Shown one piece after another: positions 42,137 to 51,612 of a DNA stretch of 64,000 nucleotides. The DNA is taken from positions 124,001-188,000 of the forward strand of contig JAZGUH010000066.1 of NCBI GenBank assembly GCA_037893225.1, in the 5' to 3' direction. Position 1 is the first letter of the stretch. The number at the start of each line of letters is the position of its first letter. Below the pieces are notes generated by a model. That model saw only the letters and a program-made list of their open reading frames with translations, was not told the origin of the DNA and did not search any database. The position numbers and the translations under genes were made by a program. The stretch comes from Hippasteria phrygiana (lineage: Eukaryota; Echinodermata; Asteroidea; Valvatida; Goniasteridae).

Positions 42137-43408
42137 ATACACAGCATTTATACCCTGCATTGGTGCACAGCGCCCGCTGAAAATTGATTCAGCATTGACC
42201 ATCGTGCGAAGCATGCTAAAAATCACAAAGCTAGGAAGTCAAAATAATTGGTCAGCGAGGTTAACAATTGAGCATACATTTCATGTCGTATTGACTGCAC
42301 ACGCAAAACATTGATCAGAAATTACACATCTTACGATTGACGCAAAATTGCAACTAATAGTTATAATAAATGGGGAAGGTACCAAAATAATCATGAATAA
42401 ATAATCTTCCTAAACAACCGTTTCCTTAAAAAATTACCAATTTGAGTGAAAATGGGAGAAAAAAAACTAAAATGCACACTATTTTGTTTACATGTACTTG
42501 TCTAGGTAGACCTGTATTTTTGCAGTCTCCTGAAGTCTGATCGACCCTTCCAATTTTCAGATCCGTAATACATTGACATTGTAAAATGTTATTTTTTAAC
42601 AATTTTGTTCATGGCTTGTAACGGAGATGGGCAGCTACAGGGAGTTAGCTCGATTTGACACATTGTATAGATTTTCATTGCTGGTCAATCAGCGCTAGCG
42701 ACGTGTATTATAGTTGCTTTGTGTACACTCTATAATTTATGTTTCTAAATATTTCCCTTTTTTTTAATGTGTTTTGTTATGTCTGGTATGCCTTACACAA
42801 GCTGTCGCTTTTTAGGTTTTGCCTCTTCAAGATCTTCTTGACTTGATTTTCTTATTTGTATTCTTTTATATCTGTTGTGAATTACCATGAAGAGGAAATA
42901 GATGTTGCTTGTTGCTTGCATTAAAAACATCAAACTTTTATATACATTTGTACATGTACATGTAGCCAAAACTATTCAAGATCTTGCCTAATCTGGGGAC
43001 AAAATTACGCGAAGCCCAAGCCAGGGTTTGAGAAATGCCCTCTTAACTGCATCCAAACGGTACTCATTTGTTCAAGTTTTTGCAATTATTACAACAATCC
43101 TTCAATTTGAATACAATTATTGTCGCACTTTCCTTGAGAGTTGGGGATTTATGAACCACCCCTCAAAATAAATCTCTTTTCAAAGAGCAATATTTTAGTT
43201 CTCATTCAATTAGTTGGGTTGGGGTGCTGTTTCTCAATGAACCTCAGGATTCCACAACACAAGAAGAATAGCCTTTCATTACATTGCCTTGTGAGGGCGC
43301 TATACACTAAAAATTGGCAAAAAGTGTCTGGTAAAGAACTGGACATGTCATGTACATGAGTGTGGTTTTCAGAGCACAGTCACCAAATATGCCTTGGTAT
43401 TGAAAGGG

Positions 43409-43900
43409 TTAACGGACATGGAGATGACAACAGAATAGACAACGAACGAGGATTTTTTGGCCCGGAAATTGACAAGAAAAAAATGCTAATACACTAGAAA
43501 TATTGAAGAATATGGACAACAGGATTAACAATATCTGATGTAATACAAATTCTTAAGTCTTGCCGAACTAACGCGAAAATGCTCGGAGAAGACTAACCTT
43601 CGTGGTTAGGTGGATATTTTTAGAAGGAATTTTAGGGACAGACTAACCCTCACAGAGAGGAAGATATTTTTTAGAACGAATATTTGGAGAAGACGAACCC
43701 TCACGATGAGGATATTTTTTAGAAGGAATTTTTGGAGAAGACTAACCCTCACGGTGAGGAGGATATTTTTAGAAGGAATATTTGGTGAAGACTATACTTC
43801 ACGGTGAGGAGGATATTTTCAGAAGGAATTTTTGGAGAAGACATACCGTGAGGAGGAAACTTTTTTTTTGAAGGAATATTTGGAGAAGACTAACCCTCTC
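43409..43900 (+). repeat. Foldback left arm, inner piece with ~50-bp tandem repeats
   Basis: 43413-43580 pairs with about 45007-45146 (GATGACAACAGAATAGACAA and AGGATTAACAATATCTGATG have partners). From about 43583 to 43898 there are about six units of ~50 bp of the form GGAGAAGACTAACCCTCACG-GTGAGGAGGATATTTTTAGA-AGGAATATTT. Each unit carries a small near-palindrome CCTCACGGTGAGG. Confidence 0.85.
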
Positions 43901-44819
43901 CTCCTTGACTGATCGGATCTTTTCTAGCCTCGTCTGGTTAATAACATGAAACCGTAGATCAGTGGACCCTTCATGGTGAATAATGCATGTTCGTTGACCA
44001 ACGTCTTCCGGCATATTTGACTGAAACACAATCAAATCAGTTTGTTAACCCAATCAGGAATCTCCAAATCATCCCCAAGACTATCTGTAGGCAAGGGCGG
44101 ATCCAGTGGGGCCAAAGGGGGCCATTTTTTATTTTTTACTGACGTCGCAAAAAGGCAGCCACTGCGTACACCCACCTACAAAACTCAGCCAAAATGTTTT
44201 TTGGCCCCTCCCAAAGAAATTGCCTAAACAATGTTTTGCCCCCCCCCCCCCCAAAAAAGATGATTTTATTTGCCAAAATTGTGCATGTAGGCCTGTGATA
44301 CAAATTACATTGTGGGTTTGGTTTTTGGTCACGGAAAGAATTTCATACCTAACTGGACATCACTTGACACCCTGTGCACAAACCATTATGAGATTGGTCT
44401 AAAAAAGATTCAGTATTGAATGCTTCAACATTTTCTATACTCAATCTGACTTTTCAGGACGTTATCGTTTCTGATAGCTGATAGGACACAGCAGGGAAAA
44501 ATTAGTGATGTCTGTGTATGGAATTCTTCCCAACATGGAAATAGCCTTAGACTCTAGGCAGCCGGCGCCCTTCTGCAAGAGTGCGTTTTGTCAATTTGTG
44601 TGTGCATGTTCTCGTGGTAATCGTGTTTTGGAAATCTTTGGAATGATGAAAATATACATTGAATACCAGGCAGTAAGCTAAATGTTGTTGAAAGAGGGCA
44701 GTGTTTTGATTTGTGAGAAAAATTATGGGGTAAAACGACAACCTTGTGACAGTTGACACACAAAAAGACCAAGATGGCCACACACACGTTTGAATTGACA
44801 GTGCAAAAACGAAATATTC
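43901..44819. other. Spacer between foldback arms
   Basis: About 0.9 kb with a 14-base C run (44239-44252). No gene can be supported; the short open frames have no recognisable content. It is presumably the loop of the foldback element. Confidence 0.5.
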
Positions 44820-45779
44820 CTACTAAAAATATCTTCCTCACCGTGAGGGTTAGTCTTCTCCAAATATTTCTTCTAAAAATATCCTCTCCGTGAGGGTTAG
44901 TCTGCCCCTAAAATTCCTTCTAAAAAATATCCACCTAACCACGAAGGTTAGTCTTCTCCAAAATTCTCTTTAAAAAAATCCTCCTAACCCTGAAGGTTAG
45001 TCTTCTCCATTACATCAGATATTGTTAATCCTGTTGTCCATATATTCTTTATTTCTAGTGTATTAGTAAAAAAATATTCTTTGAATTTCCGGGCAAAAGG
45101 AATCCTCGTTCGTTGTCTATTCTGTTGTCATCTCCGTGTCTGTTAACTCTTGTATCCCCTCGTGCCGAGCTTGGCAATGATTGTATCTTTAAACTGGTCG
45201 TCAAGTTCATCAACAGGCACTCTACTGAACGGTTTACCCACCCCCCCCCCCCCCCCCCCCCCTCTCCACGGGAACCGTCTGATGATCGTCTCTGGCGTAT
45301 CGTATTAAAGGTACGTTAGGGATTGTTGTAGAGATTGTTGCAGGTTTATAACTTTACAAACAAAACAAGAGGTGACGAGTCAAACACGATCTTAACTTAC
45401 GAGCATAGTGATCCTTTTAATGACTGGAAAAGTTCAGATATTAATAAGGTTTGCTCACGTCCATAACACAACTGTATATTTATGTAATTATTTGACGAAC
45501 ATACTTCATATGCACGTGCGGCGCGGCTATGGCGTTTTTATCAACAAAGCGACTCCACATTAGCCGGGGGGAGCGATAAAAAAAATATTTATTGTAATAA
45601 AATTGTACGCGTAATGACTATATTAACTTTAAGAAAGGTCGTGTCAATTACAATAATTCAAATAAATCAACATTTGAACGATGCAGGATTCCCAAGACGA
45701 TAGTGCGAGCCCATGAGTTGGTCTAATCGTACCGTCCGAGGGCGCACTGCATGGAACAAATAAACTTGAACCAAGACTA
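44820..45779 (-). repeat. Foldback right arm (uninterrupted)
   Basis: It starts with about four copies of the ~50-bp repeat in the opposite orientation (44820-45010), then the non-repetitive arm to CTTGAACCAAGACTA at 45779. A 22-base C run lies at 45241-45262. This arm shows what the left arm looked like before the two insertions. Confidence 0.88.
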
Positions 45780-45788
45780 ATCAGGGGC

Positions 45789-46669
45789 CCGATTTTCCAG
45801 CCGGGAAGTCCCCTGGGATACCGGGAACTCAGCCGCGAACTCAAAAAAATAGAACACATGCAACAGGAGCTGCAAAAAGATCATCAGATTCTGGAAATAC
45901 TTTTCAGGTACAACCAACGCAATTCTGTCAGTACGGTCCAAAAACTCATATTTTTAGCCGGTTATACATTTCCAAAAGAGATCATATTATAGCACACCTT
46001 AGTACCAGAAGAATTTACTTTACTTTTTCATTGTTCATGAAGTAACTGTTGAAAATGAAGTAGGCCGCATTGTTGTAGCAATTGGTTTAAACAAAATATT
46101 CGATTTCCTGAAAAGACAGTACCTTTCACTGAAATGAAAATGTACCGCACATATTTCAAATATTTTCATTTTTCATTTCACAATCTAAAAGAACATATCC
46201 CTGGGCACACTTAATTTGGGATAGGGCAAATTCTGTCAACTATTTTTAATACCTAAATGGTCGATTAAAGTGACGTCAGTAGTGTAGTATGTGACTTCAG
46301 ACCTAGGCCAGTGACCCTAATGACGTCATCGAAGATGACGTCATTGCAGTGGCGTCGTCACCACGAAGTGGTGACGTCGCCCTCTAGCGGTGGTAAGTGG
46401 GAAAGTGGGAGCCAGGAAGTGGCGACAGCGCCCTCTCGCGCAGTGGCGAATGCCTAGGACCCCCCTGCAGTAGAATACTACGTTCAAACAACAACTTACC
46501 GTTGACGATGGTCTGCAGCATGTAAAATGTCACAAGATGTCCACAGTGATCCACAGCGATCCACCGAAATTAAATCTTTACAGTTTACAATTCACAGCAC
46601 ACTTCAGAAAAAAAAATAATAATTACCTTATAACCTTAGCAGTTCTATATACAAAATGAATTACATGGT
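45789..46669. other. Non-coding region with a CRE pair and a 14-bp hairpin
   Basis: No gene seen. Two perfect TGACGTCA sites (46321-46328, 46336-46343) lie 7 bp apart. A stem GGCGTCGTCACCAC / GTGGTGACGTCGCC with a 3-base loop (46351-46381, one mismatch) is directly downstream. The nearest gene (46670-47121) reads toward this region, so they would not be its upstream promoter. Confidence 0.5.
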
Positions 46670-47121
46670 CTATATACCGTGAAGAATGGAGTCCTCCAGT
46701 GTGGCAGGGAGATTTATTTCCCATACTCCTCTTGCCAACGGTTTATCACTCACGTTGAGAATTCGTGATCTGACGTTGTGGATGCAAAGTTCTCTCAACG
46801 TGGTTTGTGGAGACACATTTTGTCTACAATTGTGCAGAGCTGCCGTCGGAGGGGGGGATATAAATCCTCGGCCGCGCACAAGGCATATAATAGACGCATG
46901 TCGTCTTTCTTGAAAGTTACTTTTACAGTAAGGTTCGTAAACATTGTCAGTATTATGAGTATTTTGCGTACTTCCGCGAGGGGCATGCCATCCGGCCATA
47001 TATCGTTGATGATCACAGAAAAATGTCTTTCCGTGACCTCCGCTCCCTCGCGTAGGAGAAGTTTGATGGTGCCAACGTCTCTAGGCTGGTAGCAAAGACG
47101 AAGAAGAGCTTTCGAAGTCAT
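46670..47121 (-). pseudogene. Short ankyrin/SOCS-box-like gene, frameshifted
   Basis: The first frame (47121-46795) encodes MTSKALLRLCYQPRDVGTIK, then LLLREGAEVTERHFSVI, an ankyrin-like end followed by a helical region. The second frame (46999-46670) supplies the C-terminal part TTLRELCIHNVRSRIL...INLPATLEDSIL, which fits a SOCS box (a helix beginning x-LRELC and a closing L-P-x-x-L-x-D/x-x-L). The two parts join at about 46810-46820 if one base is missing. The neighbour at 47513-47971 has the same plan in a single frame, which supports this reading. SOCS boxes recruit elongin B/C-cullin ubiquitin ligases. Whether this copy is functional is doubtful. Confidence 0.6.
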
Positions 47122-47512
47122 GTTGGTTGCGACTGTACTGTTGGTTGTCGAAATAAGAAAGGGTTTAGGGTTTATGGTTTGACTTGCCAGTGGGCTTTAG
47201 TTAGACTCCAAATTAGTCCGCAATTAGCGTGTATTGTGAGAAAATCAGTAGTCAGTGCACGGACGCATTACTAATAATGTACGAGAGTTAAAAGACGTTC
47301 AAAAGCAATAGGATTACTGAACAATGCTATCCCCGACATAGCGGCGCCGGTTCAAATCAGCTTTGCGAAGTTGAAAAGGTAATCCAAACTTTGTTGTAAA
47401 GGGTAGAAAGTCAGGAAAGATCTTTCGATATAGTAGTCTATCATTATTACTCACGGCAAACAAACAGTTTATGGGGGGAAAAAAGTTATGTACATAGGTT
47501 CATACGTAGTGG

Positions 47513-47971
47513 CTACTCTCCGTATAGAATGGCGTCCTCAATATGTCGGGGAATGTTTAGTGTCCAGACGACTTGTGGAAGTGGTCGTTTGCTCCTGCGT
47601 CGTATTCCCCGTCTGAAAGCAAGAACACTCTGTAACTGTAAACTTGCAGGTGTCGGTGGTATTGCTTTGTCCTTTAACTTCTCAAGACATGTCCTCATTT
47701 CTGGACAGATGTGATCGTCCTCCAAGTACGTGCATACTTGAAAAACGTCATTCCATTCTAAATTTACTTTAGTCAACAGACCTAAAAACAAATTTAAAAT
47801 ATCTATGATCGGTTTACAATAGCCATAATCGTGTTCATGCCAGAATAGTTTATCTATGAGAATAGATAAATGGCTGTTTTGGGGGCGAATCCCTTCGCGT
47901 ACAAGAAGCCTGATGGTTGTGTAATCGCGTCGATGACAACACAGGGTTGTTGTGACGTTCGTGATGTTCAT
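47513..47971 (-). CDS. Short ankyrin/SOCS-box-like protein, intact paralogue
   Basis: Taken from the internal ATG at 47971 (MNITNVTTTLCCHRRDYTTI), 152 residues; a longer frame starts at 48010. It shares RDYTTIRLLVREG with RDVGTIKLLLREG of its neighbour 390 bp away, and a matching tail (LPQVVWTLNIPRHIEDAILY). Residues ~105-150 resemble a SOCS box: PASLQLQSVLAFRRGI and then LNIPRHIEDAIL. Only one ankyrin-like element remains, so it is a reduced relative of the ASB (ankyrin-SOCS box) proteins. If so, it would act as a substrate receptor of a cullin ubiquitin ligase in the cytosol. There is no intron. The assignment is by motif pattern only. Confidence 0.6.
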   Translation of the reverse strand: MNITNVTTTLCCHRRDYTTIRLLVREGIRPQNSHLSILIDKLFWHEHDYGYCKPIIDILNLFLGLLTKVNLEWNDVFQVCTYLEDDHICPEMRTCLEKLKDKAIPPTPASLQLQSVLAFRRGIRRRSKRPLPQVVWTLNIPRHIEDAILYGE

Positions 47972-48453
47972 GGTGGTGTCGTTCGAACGGTAGCTGTAGC
48001 AGGAGCACACACTGATAACGATCTAGTCTTATTGCCTACAGATGTAAATGTGTGTCTGGTATCCTTGAGTATGGATAACGATACGCATTTGTTGTTTTAT
48101 TATTTTTTGGTATTTTTTTTTAAAGCAACAGGTTGAACAGCAGATCGACGAAGACTCTAAAAGGCAAAAAACACAATACTGTTACCAATGACAACAGACA
48201 AACAAATACGAGACAGTAGATCATCTGTCTCACATGTGACATGCACGTGCCTAATGAATAATAATAAGTAGTTATCATTCACCTAGCGACGACCTAACAA
48301 ACAAATATTTATTTCTCCTAACTACCAAACATATAACTATACACGTTTAGAATTGTTGCGCTTCACTACTTTGCAAGACATCGACAGGAGCGGTTGTGTT
48401 ATAGCACACAGACTGAGTTATCTGTAATACATAATTATATAACAAAAATCAGT

Positions 48454-49088
48454 ATGGCTCAATTTCCCGGCAACCTGTTTGAAAGGGACGAGGAGCATGC
48501 GTCAGATGAATATTTATTCTTGAGTCCCGATCTAACCCACAGTCAACTTGATCAAAATCAACGTCTGGCCGATGCTAACTATGCCCGCTTTGAGCAAGAA
48601 GACTGCGCCTCGTTTTTGCCATTTAATAGTCCCCATCCTTCGGAAGGACAATTGGACGAAATTCTTCAAATAGAAGAGGACGAAACGGTATGTTCTTTTA
48701 CGTACAAACATAAATAACGACAATGTAACGTAAAAAACCTACATTATTATAGTAATTTATGTTAATGAATACCGCATCATCTTTAAAGAAAAACTTACAA
48801 ACCTAAGTATTTGTTATTTTTATTTTTTTCAAACAGAGGACCTTTGTACCTGAGACTCCTCTGCATCTGCAGGGTCAACAAACACCTAACCCTAATGATG
48901 ATGATGATGATGATGACAGCATGGGTGATGCGTCATGGACACCAAATTCTTCCTTCTCTAGCCGAGGATGGGTGTCAGAATCTGCTCTTGATTTAATAAG
49001 CGGTAGTGACGTTCGTAATTCAGCGAGGTCGTTCCTAAGCAACAGGGTGGGGTCACCCAGCGCTGAATTTCTCGAATGCCTAGCCTAA
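48454..49088 (+). CDS. Two-exon gene for an acidic, probably disordered protein
   Basis: Exon 1 (48454-48687) starts MAQFPGNLFERDEEHASDEY. The donor ACG|GTATGT is at 48688 and the acceptor TTTTTTTCAAACAG ends at 48836. Exon 2 (48837-49088) continues in phase 0 with RTFVPETPLHLQGQ, an aspartate run encoded by GAT repeats, then SSFSSRGWVSESALDLIS and a TAA. This gives 161 residues with a 149-bp intron. Acidic and serine/proline-rich composition with short hydrophobic patches recalls transcription-activation or adaptor proteins, but I do not recognise the family. It is divergent from the SOCS-like gene (about 480 bp between starts). A donor-like AAAGTGAGT follows the stop at about 49109, so a further untranslated exon is possible. 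Confidence 0.6.
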
Positions 49089-49193
49089 CTCCATCAAGAA
49101 TACAAAGTGAGTCATTTGTGTTGAAATCTTTGTTGTTTGATCAATTTTCTTTTTAAATTTACATTCCGTGTCCTTTGAAAAACAAATTTAAAA

Positions 49194-49409
49194 CAATTTA
49201 AAAACCCACGTGATTCACTGCAAATAATAAATCTTTCCCGTCAAATTTTCCCCGGTAAATCCAAATACATGATCGAATCCTTCCGCGATGCTACGTCTTC
49301 CCCCTATGGATACCTCTTTGTAGATTTGAAACCGGAAACTCTTGACGACGTCAGATTAAGGACCCATATTTTCCCCAGCGAGTACACAACTGTCGTTCCA
49401 AAGGTATAA
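49194..49409 (+). other. Short unrecognised open frame with a conserved-looking C-terminus
   Basis: An open frame running from about 49194 to TAA 49407-49409, with an ATG at 49269. It reads NLSRQIFPGKSKYMIESF, then RDATSSPYGYLFVDLKPE, then RLRTHIFPSEYTTVVPK. The dense aromatic/proline motif looks like the end of a real protein rather than chance. It lies between the two-exon gene and the YR retrotransposon. It may be a final exon or a remnant of another element. Confidence 0.4.
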
Positions 49410-49479
49410 ATACATCGATCCCGCTGAGACGTCAATCATTTGAAGATGACTGTGGGACGGGTGAACAGACAAGCTCCAT

Positions 49480-49618
49480 TTTCTTACTTCGTAAGAAAAT
49501 ACATTTCTTTTCTCTATCTTCCTCATTAAAGGAACAAGACACAAATAAACTTCAAATAATGCAAAATAGGAAACCAAAACTTGGTTGAACAAGTTGGATT
49601 CGGTTGTGAGCACCAACT
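49480..49618 (-). repeat. Split direct repeat B2 (outer)
   Basis: Matches 51343-51484. It includes TTTCTTACTTCGTAAGAAA, GGAACAAGACACAAATAAAC and GGATTCGGTTGTGAGCACCA. The only clear difference is two A in the ATTAAAAAGG/ATTAAAGG region. Confidence 0.9.
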
Positions 49619-49800
49619 CGCTTTATTCTTACATTCTTTTCCAATTCTATCTTTTACATATTTACAACACAAAATTATAAGTAACGAAATAGATGGTCTG
49701 CTCGCCCGTTTTAAACATTGAAAAGGTTAATGTATGCAAATAAATGAAACAATGGCTTCTAAGTTTACGTTTCAATGATTCAGCAATAATCTACATGTAG

Positions 49801-50790
49801 TTAGATTCCAAGTGATTTAGATGGAAGTAGTTCGGCTTCAATATTTGGTTTAACATAGGCACTTCTAGCCTTGTCAGTCTTCCATCTGCCGTGGCGTGCA
49901 ACTAGCCACGATGGTACCAGAGCATTGCTTGCTGCAGATGCACCACCTGCTCTTAGGCTGTGGAGGCCATATTTGCTAATATCTGGCACAAAGGGTTTTA
50001 TGGCTTCAAGTACAATCTCACGAGTTCTGGTATAACTCAAGGCATGAGAAGTGGGAACGAGTCCTTTCTTTGAAGTAGTTAATCTACGAATAACGGGCAG
50101 CTCGCAATTTGGCGAGTCTCCGAGAGCCCTTAAATACCTTTCGGCAATGGAAACTGGACATGTACATTTGTGCGTTCTAGCAATTGTAACATAACTTCCT
50201 TGAAGAAATTGATCAGTTTTGGATTTCCATAAATAAATTGTCATGCGATCCGCGAAAAATGTACAATCCTTGCACCTAACGGTGGCAATATCATTAAATC
50301 TTAGAAATCCAGCATAACTCAGAAAGGAAATAAACAGAACTCTAAGGTCTGCTAAATCTGCGGAAGGCTGACCATGAGAGGCCAATAACTTTTCCAAAAT
50401 GTCCGCTGTGATTGGTTCCTTCCTCCGTGTCGGGGAAGCGTATAGCCGGTTGTATCCCTGCAGAGTTGTCTTGAACAATGGGTCATCGGTAGGCGAAGAC
50501 AATCCGGCTAGGGAATGCGTCCATTTTGCGGCTGCTGCAAAGGCGTTCGCAATTGTCTTCGCTCCGGATGACTGACCGAGATGGGCCAAGTAAAGGCATA
50601 AGTGGTAGGGTTCCGCCGGGAAAACTCGGACTCCGGATCTGGTTCGTGTCCACTTCTCCCATCTGTTCCAAGCAAGTGAATATTTGGAGATGGTAGATGA
50701 AGCTTTAGCCGATGTTAGGAGAACCGGGAGTTGCGTCTCCGCTAGCTCTTGTAAGTATGGGTCGTCCAAAGCTGACGCACGGAGTCCCAT
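49801..50790 (-). CDS. Tyrosine recombinase of the YR retrotransposon
   Basis: 329 residues. The catalytic set of the lambda-integrase family is visible: R164 (AGFLRFND), H277-x-x-R280 (HSLRAGG), H300 (ARHGRW) and the nucleophile Y312 (RSAYVKP). Residues ~12-140 form the core-binding, SAM-like domain (SSTISKYSLAWNRWEKW). In this order the enzyme integrates a circular cDNA without duplicating the target. The frame is intact. Just upstream of the frame the minus strand reads CCCTTTCCCAG before GGATATGGG, like a splice acceptor. The recombinase could therefore be joined by splicing to the RT/RNase H frame across B1-A2. Confidence 0.9.
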   Translation of the reverse strand: MGLRASALDDPYLQELAETQLPVLLTSAKASSTISKYSLAWNRWEKWTRTRSGVRVFPAEPYHLCLYLAHLGQSSGAKTIANAFAAAAKWTHSLAGLSSPTDDPLFKTTLQGYNRLYASPTRRKEPITADILEKLLASHGQPSADLADLRVLFISFLSYAGFLRFNDIATVRCKDCTFFADRMTIYLWKSKTDQFLQGSYVTIARTHKCTCPVSIAERYLRALGDSPNCELPVIRRLTTSKKGLVPTSHALSYTRTREIVLEAIKPFVPDISKYGLHSLRAGGASAASNALVPSWLVARHGRWKTDKARSAYVKPNIEAELLPSKSLGI

Positions 50791-51195
50791 ATCCCTGGGA
50801 AAGGGAAAAGAAAACTGTTCTTATGGAAAACGCGGGTCATAAAGCCACTAGACAAATGTACAAAGTTTTACCAAAATGTACTAAATGGACACAAAATACG
50901 TGAGACAAAACGTCACGTGGCATAAAATTGCGATGCTGCACACTCTCCAAATTTAAAGCAAAATCATTGGTCAAATTGATAGTCGGGATTTCTTGAATAA
51001 ATGCTACGCATAAGTATCATTAGTATCATGGCGCCTGGCACCGCGGTCCAATAACGCGTGGTTAAATGGAACTCGGAGGCCACGAAAAACCGCTAACTTG
51101 TAGGGGAAACGTGGTTGCGTCCCAGGATGCCAAGCGGGGGCGCACTCCCCTGTTCCATGCTACCGTACGGTGAAGAGGTGGGTAAAGGGTGGGTT

Positions 51196-51342
51196 TAAAG
51201 CAAGGTATTGAATGCTCAACCGAGAAGGAACAAGCATTGTGAATTGCACTGTTTATATAGCCTGAAAGGAATGCGTAACGCTATGCGTTACCTAACGGCT
51301 CAATGAGCATGCATGTCGTACAATGCCGAAAAGAAATTCCAC
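51196..51342 (-). repeat. Split direct repeat A2 (internal)
   Basis: Matches 58106-58252: TAAAGCAAGGTATTGAATGC, the palindromic GCGTAACGCTATGCGTTAC and AATGAGCATGCATGTCGTAC are shared. It directly adjoins B1, as expected for the B1A2 junction. Confidence 0.9.
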
Positions 51343-51484
51343 TTTCTTACTTCGTAAGAAAATACATTTCTTTTCTCTATCTTCCTCATTAAAAAGGAAC
51401 AAGACACAAATAAACTTCAAATAATGCAAAATAGGAAACCAAAACTTGGTTGAACAAGTTGGATTCGGTTGTGAGCACCAACTA
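51343..51484 (-). repeat. Split direct repeat B1 (internal)
   Basis: Second copy of 49480-49618, adjoining A2. B1A2 lies between the RNase H and recombinase genes. Confidence 0.9.
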
Positions 51485-51612
51485 CAGGAGAAACGCCAAA
51501 GGAAGGATATTTTTGATGGTGTTTTCCGAAGCTAGTGAACAATAAGAGGCGTAAAGCATCGTGGCGACAAGAACAATCGCTAGGCCGAAATTTCGATTGG
51601 AAAAACGTTGGT

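Larger units (their letters stand above)
38565..43408 (+). mobile_element. piggyBac DNA transposon, 4.84 kb, inserted in the foldback arm
   Basis: The ends are CCCTATCAATACC and GGTATTGAAAGGG (13-bp inverted repeats with one mismatch), flanked by TTAA on both sides. It encodes a two-exon DDE transposase with one frameshift. The 1.5-kb intron contains a 421-bp copy of the element's own left junction, and a poly-C/poly-G hairpin lies just after the stop codon. Confidence 0.92.
34195..45779. mobile_element. Composite foldback (Mutator-like) element with ~1-kb inverted arms
   Basis: The right arm (44820-45779) is uninterrupted. Its reverse complement is found on the left in three pieces: 34195-34327, about 38024-38564 and 43409-43900. 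The pieces are separated by a 3.7-kb insertion (34328-38023) and a piggyBac (38565-43408). The tips read TAGTCTTGGTTCAAG and are flanked by the 9-bp duplication ATCAGGGGC. Without the insertions the element is about 3 kb with ~900 bp between the arms (43901-44819) and no transposase of its own. It is therefore non-autonomous. Mutator-like membership is inferred from the 9-bp duplication and long inverted repeats. Confidence 0.8.

Noticed and set aside
44129..44402. Overlapping ~70-98-codon frames in the foldback spacer
   Set aside because: Open on both strands around a C run; no motif or homologue recognised.
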